A stretch of DNA of 53,385 nt from Catenovulum sp. 2E275 (GTDB lineage Bacteria; Pseudomonadota; Gammaproteobacteria; Enterobacterales; Alteromonadaceae): contig NZ_JAOPFU010000030.1 of the NCBI RefSeq assembly GCF_025515275.1, positions 1 to 53,385 of the forward strand, in the 5' to 3' direction. The position numbers and the translations under genes were made by a program. This document shows positions 19,436 through 28,187 of the stretch, piece by piece (within the stretch, counting starts at the first letter, position 1; each line of letters starts with the position of its first letter). Below the pieces are notes generated by a model that had not been told where the DNA came from, ran no database searches, and saw only the letters and a list, made by a program, of their open reading frames with translations.

Positions 19436-20850
19436 AATCAATCCAAACATTAGTTTTGGCTATGAGTGCGGCAGCTTTGTCTGCCTGCTCGTTAGCACCG
19501 GATTACCAGCAGCCGGAATTAACTGTGCTGCCAAAACACCAAACTGCAATTGCTGTTGCGCCATTAAACTGGCAGCGTTTTTATCAGGATGAACAATTAA
19601 AACAATTGATCGCTCTGGCACTTAAAAACAATAAATCATTACAAATTAATGATTTACAACTACAACAATTGCAAGCTAATTATCAAATTGAAAGCAGCCA
19701 ATATTGGCCAGATATTAATTTATCGGCTAGTGGTACACGTCAGCGTAATTCGCAATCGTCTACCACTTCTGCTTTTATGCCTAAATACAGCAGCAGCTAC
19801 TCTGCCAGCGTTGGTTTTACTGCATACGAGTTAGACTTTTTTGATCGCATTGGTAGCTTAAAGCAAAATGCGTTAGCTCAATTTAGAGCGGGTCAATTTG
19901 CCCAACAAACCTTGGAGCAAAGTTTAGCTGCACAAGTGGCTGGTTTGTATTTTGATTATCAGGCTGGGCTGTTAAAAACCGAATTGCAAAAACAAGCGGT
20001 TGAAAGTGCCAAACAAAAATTCAATATTGCTCAAAAGCAATATGATCAAGGGGTAATTGACAATGTTGATTATCGTCAGGCGCAATCTAACCAGCAATTA
20101 TCTGCGATTTTATTAAGCCAGTTAGAGCAAACTAATGTCTCTAATCTTAATCAATTAAAGCAATTAGTTGGTTATAAAGAAACAAACCATCTTGGTGAGT
20201 TAAGTGCTAATTTTTCGCTTGAGCAATTACAGGCTTTACCGGCTAAATTACCGGCATCAGCTTTATTAGATCGTCCGGATATTGCACAAGCAGAGCAAAA
20301 TATTAGAGCAGCTAATGCAAATTTAGGGGTTGCTCGCGCAGCATTTTTCCCAAGTATTAGCTTAACCTCAAGCATAGGTTATGCGAGTCAGGATTTATCT
20401 GATTTATTTAAATCAGACTCGCATACATGGAGTTTCTCGCCGCAAATTAATTTGCCTATTTTTAACAAAGGTAGATTAGATGCGCAGCAAACGATTGCAG
20501 AGTTACAGCAAAAAGCTGAGATTATTCAGTATCAGGATACAGTTGAAACTGCATTCACTGAATTAAATAACCGCTTAACGGCACAGCAATCTTTAGCTGA
20601 GCAGGTTGAGTTGCAAAAACAAGTGGTTGCTAACTATCAGCATCAGGTTGAATTAAGTGAACTACGCCTTGAGCAAGGTTTAGAAGATCCGCTTAACTAT
20701 GAAGAGTTTAAGTTATTGTTAGTATCTCAAAAACAAAACTTAGCTGATTTACAGTTAGCTTTCTTAAAAAATCAGGTTGGTTTATTTAAAACCTTTGGTG
20801 GTAAATACGACCAGCTTGATAACCAGCTAGCCTTTGCATTTCAAGACTAA
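19432..20850 (+). CDS. Outer-membrane efflux channel lipoprotein (OprM/NodT family)
   Basis: This 472-residue protein has a lipoprotein signal with lipobox LSAC (Cys19) and starts [10 protein letters not shown], the usual mature N-terminus of OprM/NodT-type factors. Two repeated TolC-like domains rich in Gln/Ala coiled-coil helices follow, with the family motif [22 protein letters not shown] (about residues 279-300, shown here as a region). It completes the tripartite pump with the two preceding gene products and is translationally coupled to the pump gene by ATGA overlap. Confidence 0.93.
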   Translation: MKSIQTLVLAMSAAALSACSLAPDYQQPELTVLPKHQTAIAVAPLNWQRFYQDEQLKQLIALALKNNKSLQINDLQLQQLQANYQIESSQYWPDINLSASGTRQRNSQSSTTSAFMPKYSSSYSASVGFTAYELDFFDRIGSLKQNALAQFRAGQFAQQTLEQSLAAQVAGLYFDYQAGLLKTELQKQAVESAKQKFNIAQKQYDQGVIDNVDYRQAQSNQQLSAILLSQLEQTNVSNLNQLKQLVGYKETNHLGELSANFSLEQLQALPAKLPASALLDRPDIAQAEQNIRAANANLGVARAAFFPSISLTSSIGYASQDLSDLFKSDSHTWSFSPQINLPIFNKGRLDAQQTIAELQQKAEIIQYQDTVETAFTELNNRLTAQQSLAEQVELQKQVVANYQHQVELSELRLEQGLEDPLNYEEFKLLLVSQKQNLADLQLAFLKNQVGLFKTFGGKYDQLDNQLAFAFQD

Positions 20851-20860
20851 CTCATCACAA

Positions 20861-20892
20861 GTATGCACTTAAATTCCACTTTAAGTGCATAC
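20861..20892 (+). terminator. Hairpin after the efflux operon
   Basis: A perfect 13-bp stem (20861-20873 with 20880-20892, GTATGCACTTAAA) and a 6-base loop lie 10 bases after the channel gene. It has no clear T-run, so it may be a factor-assisted terminator or an mRNA 3'-end stabiliser. Confidence 0.55.
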
Positions 20893-20951
20893 AATTCCCA
20901 ACTTCATAGTATAATTATCTCAACTCTGTTGTTTAATCAGGTGTACCTCGT

Positions 20952-21329
20952 TTGAGAGCATATAAATATTTGCATAGAGCGCCTGTTCGTGTGATCAGAA
21001 TCAACCGGAAAGCGCAAAAATTAAAGTTAAGACGACTTATGCTGTCGCTCAAGCTGGCTTTGCATCAAGAAAAAGTTGAAACGCGCGAAATGTTGGATAT
21101 TTATAAACGCCACACCAGAGGAAAAGCGAGCAAAGAAGAACTCGCTGTTGCTCATGCGCAGTTTTTTGATGTGCTTAGAGGTATCGGCTTAGGCGTATTT
21201 GCGATTTTACCTTTTGCGCCAATTACCATTCCTGTCATTGTAAAACTAGGCCGTTTAGTTGGCGTTGAAGTGATTCCAAGTGCATTTATTGCCAAAAAGC
21301 CATTAAAAGGCGACAGCAGAGAACTTTAA
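20952..21329 (+). CDS. LETM1-like small membrane-associated protein
   Basis: This 125-residue protein has a very basic N-terminus (RAPVRVIRINRKAQKLKLRR) and a hydrophobic segment (about 80-105, FFDVLRGIGLGVFAILPFAP) ending in IPSAF. This is the LETM1-like domain pattern, known from mitochondrial ribosome-binding or cation-exchange proteins and found in short bacterial homologues of unknown role. The frame begins at a TTG (20952) with CAGGTG about 10 bases before. If that is not used, the next Met is about 29 codons further in. It stands alone between two hairpins. Confidence 0.65.
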   Translation: MRAYKYLHRAPVRVIRINRKAQKLKLRRLMLSLKLALHQEKVETREMLDIYKRHTRGKASKEELAVAHAQFFDVLRGIGLGVFAILPFAPITIPVIVKLGRLVGVEVIPSAFIAKKPLKGDSREL

Positions 21330-21340
21330 GTCTCTTTTGC

Positions 21341-21357
21341 TTGTCTATACCCGTATA
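21341..21357. repeat. Short direct repeat, copy 1
   Basis: TTGTCTATACCCGTATA recurs with one change at 22023-22039, so the two copies flank the DUF3016 gene. They may be paired regulatory sites or remnants of a dispersed repeat. Confidence 0.4.
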
Positions 21358-21452
21358 CAAACACTCAAACTGTTTTTAATTGTTACCCTAGTTTGTTTTT
21401 CAAAACAAAAGCCCTTATGTTTAAACTAGAGCATAAGCTAGGAGAAATCACT

Positions 21453-21950
21453 ATGTTTAAATCTATATTATCTAAAATAATCGTTTTGCTGGTAACAGTA
21501 GGTATTGGTAGTCAGGCAGCGGCCGCTGAGCTTAAAGTAACTTGGCAAGAACCTGATGAGTATACCGATATCCGTGAAGGATTTGCCTATACACGCTCTG
21601 GCTTTCGTGAGCATGTATTTACCAGTTTTGAAAAGTTTTTAACCCATCGAGCTGAAAAGTTACCGGAAGGGACATTAAAAATGACTGTCACCAATTTAGA
21701 TTTAGCCGGTGAAACTCGTTTTAACTTAGATGAAATTAGAATTATTAAGCGCCAATATATCCCGCGCATTAAGTTTAGTTACCAACTGCTTGATAAATCT
21801 GGTAAAGAATTAGCTTCTGGTGAAGAAAGCTTAAAAAATATGGGGATGTCGACAACTTATTTAACTAAACCGTCAGAAGAGCAGTTTAAATACGAGTTTG
21901 ATATGCTCAATACTTGGTTTAGAAAAACATTTCCTGATGCTGAATTTTAA
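21453..21950 (+). CDS. DUF3016 domain-containing exported protein
   Basis: I chose the ATG at 21453 because it has TAGGAGA before it and opens a clean signal peptide (MFKSILSKIIVLLVTVGIGS, cleaved after about residue 25 at AAA|E). The longer frame from 21393 adds 20 residues with no such signal. The mature part (about 140 residues) matches the DUF3016 pattern of marine gammaproteobacteria: KVTWQEPDEYTDIR near the start, HRAEKLPEG, DLAGE and a C-terminal WFRKTFPDAEF. The function is unknown. It would act in the periplasm and appears to be monocistronic. Confidence 0.75.
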   Translation: MFKSILSKIIVLLVTVGIGSQAAAAELKVTWQEPDEYTDIREGFAYTRSGFREHVFTSFEKFLTHRAEKLPEGTLKMTVTNLDLAGETRFNLDEIRIIKRQYIPRIKFSYQLLDKSGKELASGEESLKNMGMSTTYLTKPSEEQFKYEFDMLNTWFRKTFPDAEF

Positions 21951-21965
21951 ATGCCAATCTTAATT

Positions 21966-21990
21966 AAAGCAGGGTAAAAAACTCTGCTTT
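21966..21990 (+). terminator. Likely terminator of the DUF3016 gene
   Basis: AAAGCAG and CTGCTTT arms, extended by a G-T and two further pairs, close over an A-rich loop 15 bases past the stop. The tail AAAATTCCTTTT is only partly T-rich. Confidence 0.5.
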
Positions 21991-22022
21991 AAAATTCCTT
22001 TTATAAGTAAGTCTTAAATTAT

Positions 22023-22039
22023 TTGTCTATACCTGTATA
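22023..22039. repeat. Short direct repeat, copy 2
   Basis: TTGTCTATACCTGTATA is the second copy of the element at 21341-21357, with one C/T change. Confidence 0.4.
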
Positions 22040-22129
22040 TCTTGAAGCCGCTTGTTTTATCACTCGTCACCACTTTTTACCCTGCTAACTTTTAAATAAA
22101 TTAATTGTCATCAAGGTTTAACTTTACAT

Positions 22130-22173
22130 CTGAAATTTCATATATATAATTTTCCATATATATGAAATTTCAG
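22130..22173. promoter_or_regulatory. 44-bp inverted-repeat operator of the ars operon
   Basis: Two perfect 18-base arms (22130-22147 and 22156-22173, CTGAAATTTCATATATAT and its complement) surround the spacer AATTTTCC. It ends 9 bases before the chosen arsR start, so a bound ArsR dimer would cover the promoter and start region. This is the most regular palindrome in the window. Confidence 0.75.
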
Positions 22174-22182
22174 ATTTGTTTT

Positions 22183-22506
22183 ATGAGCCCAATCGATTTT
22201 TATAAATGTTTAGCTGACGATACCAGACTTAAATCTTTATTACTGATTTCAAAATTTAATGAGTTATGTGTCTGCGATTTAATTTCAGCGCTTGATTTAA
22301 GCCAACCAAAGGTATCGCGCCATTTAGCTGAGTTACGTAAATGCGAAATATTAGTCGATGAAAGACGAGGTAAATGGGTTTATTACAAACTTAATACCAA
22401 GCTGCCAGATTGGGCTAAACAAGTTATTAAAACAACCGCTGAGCAAAACCCTGAGTATTTAAAACTGAATATAGAGCAGTTTAAAAATAGTCAGGATTGC
22501 TGCTAA
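22183..22506 (+). CDS. arsR: ArsR-family arsenite-responsive repressor
   Basis: This winged-helix repressor should release the ars promoter when As(III) binds. The metalloid site CVC (Cys29 and Cys31, in NELCVCDLI) is the same as in E. coli ArsR, the recognition helix follows (LSQPKVSRHLAELRKCEIL) and the protein ends in CC, which may add a ligand. I place the start at 22183 (MSPIDFYKCLADDTRLK), where the family begins. An in-frame ATG at 22162 falls inside the operator palindrome and adds only seven unrelated residues. Neither start has a good ribosome-binding site. It is the first gene of the arsR-arsC-arsH-acr3 group. Confidence 0.9.
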   Translation: MSPIDFYKCLADDTRLKSLLLISKFNELCVCDLISALDLSQPKVSRHLAELRKCEILVDERRGKWVYYKLNTKLPDWAKQVIKTTAEQNPEYLKLNIEQFKNSQDCC

Positions 22507-22543
22507 TTCGCTAAAAATAATCACTCAATACAGAGAGTTAACT

Positions 22544-23014
22544 ATGAAAGTTTTATACATTTGCACTCACAACCGTTGCCGCAGCATTTTGTCTGAGGCG
22601 ATTACCAATCATTATGCTAACGGTAAAATCACTGCTAAAAGTGCCGGCAGCCAACCTGTTGGTGAAGTTCATCCACTTTCAATTAAATACTTGCAGGAAG
22701 CTGGCATTAGCACAGAAGGTTTAATCAGTCAGTCATGGGATGAATTTGAAGATTTTGATGCTGACGTTGTTGTCACCGTATGTGACTCAGCTGCTGGAGA
22801 ATCTTGCCCAGTGTGGTTTGGTAATAGTGTAAAAGTGCATTGGGGGTTAGCAGACCCTTCTAAATTAACTGGCAGTGATGAAGAAATTGTGGATGCGTTT
22901 AGAGCGACTATTGCTGAAATTAAAAGTCGGGTTGAAAAATTAGCCGCGATTAGCGTAGATGTAAATGATAAAGCCGCATTAAAAGCCGAGCTAGCAGCAA
23001 TAGGCGCAAAATAA
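22544..23014 (+). CDS. arsC: Arsenate reductase, low-molecular-weight phosphatase (thioredoxin) type
   Basis: ArsC reduces arsenate to arsenite in the cytoplasm. The phosphatase loop CTHNRCRS (Cys7, Arg13) is present, and Cys80 and Cys88 in VCDSAAGESCP match the resolving cysteine pair of thioredoxin-coupled enzymes. After about residue 125 there is an Ala/Lys-rich tail that looks like a helix. The length is 156, slightly above the usual 130-140. It follows arsR by 37 bases with GAGAG upstream. Confidence 0.9.
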   Translation: MKVLYICTHNRCRSILSEAITNHYANGKITAKSAGSQPVGEVHPLSIKYLQEAGISTEGLISQSWDEFEDFDADVVVTVCDSAAGESCPVWFGNSVKVHWGLADPSKLTGSDEEIVDAFRATIAEIKSRVEKLAAISVDVNDKAALKAELAAIGAK

Positions 23015-23045
23015 ATAGCGCGCAAAAATAAATAGAGGCTAATGT

Positions 23046-23765
23046 ATGTCAGTTGAAGATTTAACTTTACCGAATATTGAGCAAGCTGAATTTAAAGTGC
23101 CGCAACCGGCTGACTTTAAGCCAATGCAATCCGCTCATAAACCACGTATTTTATTGTTGTACGGATCTTTGAGAAAACGCTCATTCTCACGCTTAGCAGT
23201 TGAAGAAGCCGCTAGAATTTTAACTCAAATGGGCGCTGAAACTAAAATCTTTAATCCGCAAGGTTTGCCATTGCCAGATGCTGAAGAACCGGATCATCCA
23301 AAAGTGGCAGAGTTAAGAGAGTTAATGATGTGGTCTGAAGGTCAGGTTTGGTGCTCGCCTGAACGTCATGGTGCGATGACTGGTATTTTCAAAAGCCAGA
23401 TAGATTGGGTGCCACTCAATTTAGGTGGTGTGCGTCCAACACAGGGTAAAACCTTGGCAGTTATGCAAGTTTGTGGTGGTTCGCAATCTTTTAATGCGGT
23501 TAATCAAATGCGGGTATTAGGCCGTTGGATGCGGATGATTACTATCCCAAATCAATCATCGGTTGCTAAAGCGTTTGCCGAGTTTGATGATAACGACCGC
23601 ATGAAACCATCGCCTTATTACAACCGGATTGTTGATGTGATGGAAGAGTTGATGCGTTTTACCTTATTAACCCGAGATAATGCAGACTATTTAGTTGATC
23701 GTTATTCTGAGCGGGTTGAAAGCGCAGAGCAAGTCAGCCAACGGGTTAACCAAAGATCAATCTAA
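23046..23765 (+). CDS. arsH: ArsH, NADPH-dependent FMN reductase (organoarsenical oxidase)
   Basis: ArsH is a flavoprotein that oxidises trivalent methyl- and phenylarsenicals to less toxic pentavalent forms. The FMN phosphate loop [19 protein letters not shown] (about 38-56) and the ArsH-specific [19 protein letters not shown] (about 98-116) are clear. The 239-residue length is normal. Its presence beside arsC and acr3 suggests that the cell meets organic as well as inorganic arsenic. It begins 31 bases after arsC, with AGAGG before the ATG. Confidence 0.93.
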   Translation: MSVEDLTLPNIEQAEFKVPQPADFKPMQSAHKPRILLLYGSLRKRSFSRLAVEEAARILTQMGAETKIFNPQGLPLPDAEEPDHPKVAELRELMMWSEGQVWCSPERHGAMTGIFKSQIDWVPLNLGGVRPTQGKTLAVMQVCGGSQSFNAVNQMRVLGRWMRMITIPNQSSVAKAFAEFDDNDRMKPSPYYNRIVDVMEELMRFTLLTRDNADYLVDRYSERVESAEQVSQRVNQRSI

Positions 23766-23774
23766 GAGGTTTTT

Positions 23775-24791
23775 ATGGGATTTTTTGAACGCTATTTATC
23801 GGTTTGGGTTGGGCTTTGCATTATCACCGGCGTGGCTTTAGGTTTAGCTGTACCTCAGGTTTTTTCGGTGATCGCCACTTACGAATATGCGCACGTTAAT
23901 TTAGTCATTGCCGTATTAATCTGGCTAATGATTTACCCTATGATGATTCAGGTAGATTTTGGTGCGATTAAAGATATTGGTAAAAAACCAAAGGGGCTAT
24001 TTTTAACTTTAATTATCAACTGGTTAATTAAACCTTTTTCAATGGCTGTATTGGGCTGGTTATTTTTTAAAGGCTTTTTTGCAGACTGGGTTGATCCGCA
24101 AACCGCTAATGAATACATCGCCGGTATGATTTTATTAGGGGTTGCCCCTTGTACCGCTATGGTATTTGTTTGGAGCCAGTTAACTAAAGGTGATGCGAAT
24201 TATACTTTGGTACAGGTTTCAGTGAACGATGTGATTATGATTTTTGCCTTTGCGCCTATTGCTGCTTTTTTATTAGGCGTAAGTGATATTCAAGTGCCGT
24301 GGGAAACCTTGTTATTATCTGTGGTTTTGTACGTTTTATTGCCGTTAATTGCAGGTGCGCTTACCCGTAAAAAGCTTGATAAAAACAATGATCATACCCG
24401 TTTAAACCAATTTGTTAACCGCTTAAAACCTTGGTCGATTATTGGTTTATTAGCGACTGTGACTCTGCTATTTGGCTTTCAGGCGCAAACTATTATCGAC
24501 AAACCTCAAGCAATTGTTTTAATTGCCATTCCGCTTTTAATTCAAACTTACGGCATTTTTGCTATTGCTTACTTTATCGCTAAAAAATTAAAGCTTCCGC
24601 ATAATGTCGCAGCGCCAGCTTGTATGATTGGTACATCTAACTTTTTTGAGTTAGCGGTTGCCGTTGCAATTTCATTATTTGGCTTACACTCAGGCGCGGC
24701 ATTAGCCACTGTGGTTGGTGTATTGGTAGAAGTACCAGTGATGTTATCTTTGGTTTATTTTGCCAATAAAACCCGTCATTGGTTTGAGTAA
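23775..24791 (+). CDS. acr3: Arsenite efflux transporter, ACR3 family
   Basis: This 338-residue inner-membrane protein with 10 segments extrudes As(III). The family's essential Cys (Cys126) sits in [15 protein letters not shown], and a conserved glutamate region in [12 protein letters not shown] is present. ACR3 and ArsB are unrelated by sequence; this is ACR3. It starts 9 bases after arsH with AAGAGG upstream, and the operon ends at a strong hairpin after it. Confidence 0.95.
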   Translation: MGFFERYLSVWVGLCIITGVALGLAVPQVFSVIATYEYAHVNLVIAVLIWLMIYPMMIQVDFGAIKDIGKKPKGLFLTLIINWLIKPFSMAVLGWLFFKGFFADWVDPQTANEYIAGMILLGVAPCTAMVFVWSQLTKGDANYTLVQVSVNDVIMIFAFAPIAAFLLGVSDIQVPWETLLLSVVLYVLLPLIAGALTRKKLDKNNDHTRLNQFVNRLKPWSIIGLLATVTLLFGFQAQTIIDKPQAIVLIAIPLLIQTYGIFAIAYFIAKKLKLPHNVAAPACMIGTSNFFELAVAVAISLFGLHSGAALATVVGVLVEVPVMLSLVYFANKTRHWFE

Positions 24792-24813
24792 CCTTATTTT
24801 TTACTGAAATTTT

Positions 24814-24845
24814 AAAGCGAATACCTTAACGTATTCGCTTTTCAT
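24814..24845 (+). terminator. Terminator of the ars operon
   Basis: An 11-bp perfect stem (24814-24824 AAAGCGAATAC with 24831-24841) and a 6-base loop run into TTTTCATTC, 22 bases past the acr3 stop. Confidence 0.8.
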
Positions 24846-24914
24846 TCATTTTCTATTCAGCAAATTTGTTTATACTAGCTATTTATTATTCGCTTTTTTT
24901 GCAATGGAAATACC

Positions 24915-25652
24915 ATGACCAAGTTAATTCGTAGCGCACTAATTTTATTCTCCGGTTTACTTATTTTATCCGGTTGTTCTTCCATCACCACTGCCAGCAA
25001 AAAGCAGGATTTATCCATTAATAGCCGGTTAACTCAAACCATATTTTTAGATCCGGTTGCCCCTGAGTTAATGACTATTTATTTGCAAGTTCGCAATAAT
25101 TCAGACAGTGAAAATTTTTACCTCTCTCCCGGCATAAAACAAAGGCTTGAAAATAACGGCTATCAAATAGTTAATGACCCAACCAAAGCAACTTATTGGC
25201 TACAAGCTAATGTGCGTTATGTTGGCCGCCCAGAAGGTAACGAGTTTGAAGATGCGATCGGCAATTATAAAGGCGCAGCTGAAGGTGCTGTAACCGCTGT
25301 GACCATTTCTGAACTAGGCGGCGGCTCTGGCAGCGATAACGTAAAAGCAGCCGCAATAGGCGCATTAATCGGTTATATTGCAGACGCAGCCGTGAGCGAT
25401 GATTATTATACTGCTATTACCGACGTACAAATCGCTAAAAAAGTGGACGAAGGCATGGTGATAAGCGATGAAGAACACAGACTCAACCAAGGCGAAAGTG
25501 GCCAAGCTGTTCAAAGCAGCCAAACCACATCCGACCGTCAAAAGTATCAAACTAAAGTTTTAATCACCGCCAATCAAGCCAATATGGATGTGGTTAAAGC
25601 AGAAGCTGAAATTGCAGAAAAACTGACAAGAGTATTAGCTGGATTATTTTAA
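24915..25652 (+). CDS. TraT-like outer-membrane lipoprotein
   Basis: This 245-residue protein resembles plasmid TraT (surface exclusion and complement resistance) along its length: lipobox LSGC (Cys21), SKKQDLSINSRLTQTIFLDP, YWLQANVRYVG, a small-residue-rich hydrophobic centre (GAAEGAVTAV... AAAIGALIGYIADAAV), the ITDVQIAKK motif, and a C-terminus with HR/QGESGQAVQSS and KYQTKVLITANQ. It is expected in the outer membrane facing outward. No conjugation genes are nearby, so here it is a chromosomal stand-alone gene, perhaps protecting the surface. It has its own bidirectional terminator shared with the next gene. Confidence 0.85.
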   Translation: MTKLIRSALILFSGLLILSGCSSITTASKKQDLSINSRLTQTIFLDPVAPELMTIYLQVRNNSDSENFYLSPGIKQRLENNGYQIVNDPTKATYWLQANVRYVGRPEGNEFEDAIGNYKGAAEGAVTAVTISELGGGSGSDNVKAAAIGALIGYIADAAVSDDYYTAITDVQIAKKVDEGMVISDEEHRLNQGESGQAVQSSQTTSDRQKYQTKVLITANQANMDVVKAEAEIAEKLTRVLAGLF

Positions 25653-25686
25653 AAGCAGACTAAACCAATTCGGATTAGTCTGCTTT
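25652..25686. terminator. Bidirectional terminator between TraT-like and TetR genes
   Basis: A perfect 12-bp stem (AAAGCAGACTAA with TTAGTCTGCTTT) with an 11-base loop joins the two convergent stop regions; the minus-strand stop is part of the stem. Confidence 0.75.
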
Positions 25687-26244
25687 GGCAGATGCTTCAA
25701 TAAAATCCAGTAAATCATTAACCGCTTGCAAGTTGTTTGCTCTTAGTTCAGCAGAGCGGGTTAGAGTCGCTATTCCCAACATTATAGTGAGTAAACTTCG
25801 GGCAAAACTTTTTGCTCGATCTGTTTTTAATAAAGGGGATAAATTATCCAACAAACCAGCTTCAAGCCCTTTCATTGATTGATTGATCATCTCAAGAGAC
25901 TGCCCTGAAATACAAGCTGATTCATTTAAACTCAGCGTTAACAAACAGCCTTTATCTGCAAAGCTTGTATCTAAGTAACTAAAAAAATTACGAATGTTTG
26001 TTATACCGAGCGGCTGCTGAGTAAATATAGTTTGAATGCTGGCTCGCTGGCCTGCAATAAAGTTGGTCAGTATCGTTTCAAACATAGCTTCTTTATTGCC
26101 GAACTCATTGTATAAGCTTTTTTTATTGAGACCGGTTTTATCCATCAAATCAGCCATAGAGGTTGATTCGTAACCCTTTTCAATAAACACCTGAGTTAAC
26201 TGCTCAATTACATCAGCTCGATTGTAGTTTTTGTTTCGTGCCAT
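25675..26244 (-). CDS. TetR-family transcriptional regulator
   Basis: This 189-residue regulator has a TetR helix-turn-helix at about residues 9-55 (STSMADLMDKTGLNKKSLYN) and a C-terminal domain resembling the AcrR/LfrR-like C-terminal group. It is divergent from a glutathione-transferase gene, which is its likely target along with itself. TTTTAC-N8-GTAAAA (26267-26286), about 23-42 bases upstream of the start, may be an autoregulatory operator. The ligand cannot be predicted. Confidence 0.82.
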   Translation of the reverse strand: MARNKNYNRADVIEQLTQVFIEKGYESTSMADLMDKTGLNKKSLYNEFGNKEAMFETILTNFIAGQRASIQTIFTQQPLGITNIRNFFSYLDTSFADKGCLLTLSLNESACISGQSLEMINQSMKGLEAGLLDNLSPLLKTDRAKSFARSLLTIMLGIATLTRSAELRANNLQAVNDLLDFIEASAKAD

Positions 26245-26266
26245 TTTACTCTTCTGTTTAAATGTA

Positions 26267-26359
26267 TTTTACACCAAACGGTAAAAAACGCTTGTATTAG
26301 CCAAGTTTTCAAACTAATCTTTTTTTACCAATTGGTTACTTATTGTTGGTTACTTATTA
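26267..26359. promoter_or_regulatory. Divergent control region with dyads and a 14-bp tandem repeat
   Basis: It contains TTTTAC-N8-GTAAAA (26267-26286), the palindrome ACCAATTGGT (26327-26336) and two tandem 14-base units TTGGTTACTTATTG/A (26332-26359). The tandem unit lies 26 bases before the GST start codon. These are candidate TetR-regulator sites. Confidence 0.45.
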
Positions 26360-26385
26360 ATGTTAGACAATAAAAGGAGATTAGA

Positions 26386-26994
26386 ATGAAACTATACCAC
26401 TTATTAACTTTTGATCGCTCATTAAAAGTCCGTTGGCTAGCTAACGAGCTGGATGTAGCATTTGAGCAAATCACACTTGATATATCAAAAATGGCACATC
26501 TTACCCCGCCTTTTTCCGATATGAACCCGTATGGACTTATCCCCACGATTGAAAAAGATAACGGACAGGTTTTATTTGAAGCGGCTGCCATTTGCCTAGA
26601 TATGTGTCGATCGAAAGGTAAGAGCTTGATTAATGAAGAAGATATTGAATTTATGCAGTGGTTATTTTTCTTCGCCAGTTCGCTCGATGCGCTGAGTGGA
26701 GCGATTGTTTCATTAAAAGTATTTGGTGAAAATCAGGGCGTTAGAACACTCGCTGAACGCCGCTTACCGCCAAGATTAGCAGCAATGGAAAAACATTTGG
26801 CCGGTCAGTCTTACTGGTATAAAAATCAATTTAGTTTATTAGATATATTTGCGTGGCAGAATTTGGCATTTTTGTATGTTGATGGCCAATTGCATAATTA
26901 CCCGAATCTAGCAGCTTATGTTGAAAAAATGGCAAATCGCCCAGCATTAGCGCAATTAAACCCTAACGGGTTATTGTATGGAAACAACGGGTAG
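26386..26994 (+). CDS. Glutathione S-transferase family protein
   Basis: This 202-residue protein has a thioredoxin-like N-terminal half (MKLYHLLTFDRSLKVRWLAN; NPYGLIPTIEKDNGQVLFEA, with the cis-Pro in LIPTIE and the glutathione-contact E-A pair) and an all-helical C-terminal half (SLLDIFAWQN). Such enzymes conjugate or reduce electrophiles with glutathione; the substrate is unknown. AAAAGGAGATT gives a strong ribosome-binding site. It is divergent from the TetR regulator, a frequent arrangement for stress-inducible detoxification enzymes, and runs convergently to rnpB. Confidence 0.85.
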   Translation: MKLYHLLTFDRSLKVRWLANELDVAFEQITLDISKMAHLTPPFSDMNPYGLIPTIEKDNGQVLFEAAAICLDMCRSKGKSLINEEDIEFMQWLFFFASSLDALSGAIVSLKVFGENQGVRTLAERRLPPRLAAMEKHLAGQSYWYKNQFSLLDIFAWQNLAFLYVDGQLHNYPNLAAYVEKMANRPALAQLNPNGLLYGNNG

Positions 26995-27006
26995 AAAAAA
27001 GAAAAG

Positions 27007-27383
<377 letters not shown>

Positions 27384-27389
27384 CGGAGG

Positions 27390-27417
27390 ATTGTAAACGG
27401 ATTAGCAAATTAGTCAA
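27390..27417 (-). promoter_or_regulatory. Sigma-70 promoter of rnpB
   Basis: On the minus strand TTGACT (27412-27417), a 16-base spacer and TACAAT (27390-27395) lie 8 bases ahead of the predicted RNA 5' end, each matching the consensus at five of six positions. Confidence 0.85.
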
Positions 27418-27598
27418 TTTTACTTCAGATTATTTCTGTATAAATAACTTGAATCACGCATTGGTTGAATTAAAGTAGTAGCGATCTGCGCGTTTATCGT
27501 GCTGCACTTTAAACTCAAGCAAGTGGTCAGTTTGAGATAATAATAAATTTTGTACACAAATACGTGGTGGTTGCAATTCAAGGTTAAGGAATAAAAAA

Positions 27599-28036
27599 AT
27601 GAAATCGATCAAAGCAATTTTATTAGTAGGTATCACATTATTATCAAGCAGTGCATTTGCCCGTGATGATGTCGGGAGTTATTCGGTCGCTGATGCCCTC
27701 AGCACTGAAGATGCCAAAGCTAAACTGGGTAGTGACATTCAGTTTTATTTTGGTGAACAGAGCTATGGCGCAATTGATAAAAATTTTGGTGAATTTTCAA
27801 CTAACAAAAAAACCAATGCGTTTAATAAAAGCGATAAAGAAGCCTGCGAATGGGTATTTTTATCTGCAATGATTGAGCTTAAAAATCGTGCGCAAAGAGA
27901 AGGTGGTAACGCGGTCGTTGAAATTAAATCTAATTACAAAGGCAATCTAACTTCAAGTAATGATTCATTTCAATGTGGTGCCGGTACATTTTTAGCTGGG
28001 GTTGCGTTAACCGGCAAAGTGGTGACATTAAAATAA
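27599..28036 (+). CDS. Small exported protein of unknown function (RcsF/YbjQ-like fold possible)
   Basis: This 145-residue protein has a signal peptide (MKSIKAILLVGITLLSSSAFA, cleaved after about residue 21) and a compact mature part. The C-terminal half has LKNRAQREGGNAVVEIKS and FQCGAGTFLAGVALTGKVV, a pattern resembling the repeating-unit fold of RcsF and YbjQ proteins (long helix, then GGNAVV strand). Two cysteines (EACEW, FQCGA) may form a disulfide. Homologues are sometimes labelled excinuclease subunits in databases, which the sequence does not support. AAGGAATAAAAA precedes the start. Confidence 0.65.
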   Translation: MKSIKAILLVGITLLSSSAFARDDVGSYSVADALSTEDAKAKLGSDIQFYFGEQSYGAIDKNFGEFSTNKKTNAFNKSDKEACEWVFLSAMIELKNRAQREGGNAVVEIKSNYKGNLTSSNDSFQCGAGTFLAGVALTGKVVTLK

Positions 28037-28049
28037 CGTTGTAACAACG

Positions 28050-28091
28050 AGCGGTTTTTTGGGTTTATTCGAGTCGAAGAGCCGCTTTTTT
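28050..28091 (+). terminator. Likely terminator after the small exported protein
   Basis: AGCGG and CCGCT arms with TTTTTT after the second. The 27-base loop can form an inner TTCGA/TCGAA stem. Confidence 0.5.
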
Positions 28092-28187
28092 GATTTGTTT
28101 TTAGATTAATTTTAACAGGGAATTGTTTATAACTATCTGGCTAATTGATTTAGGTTAGTCAGAAAAGATAAATAATAACAATAAAAT

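Noticed and set aside
22162-22182. ATG at 22162 as the start of arsR
   Set aside because: It falls inside the operator palindrome, adds only seven residues unlike family members, and the family start fits the ATG at 22183.
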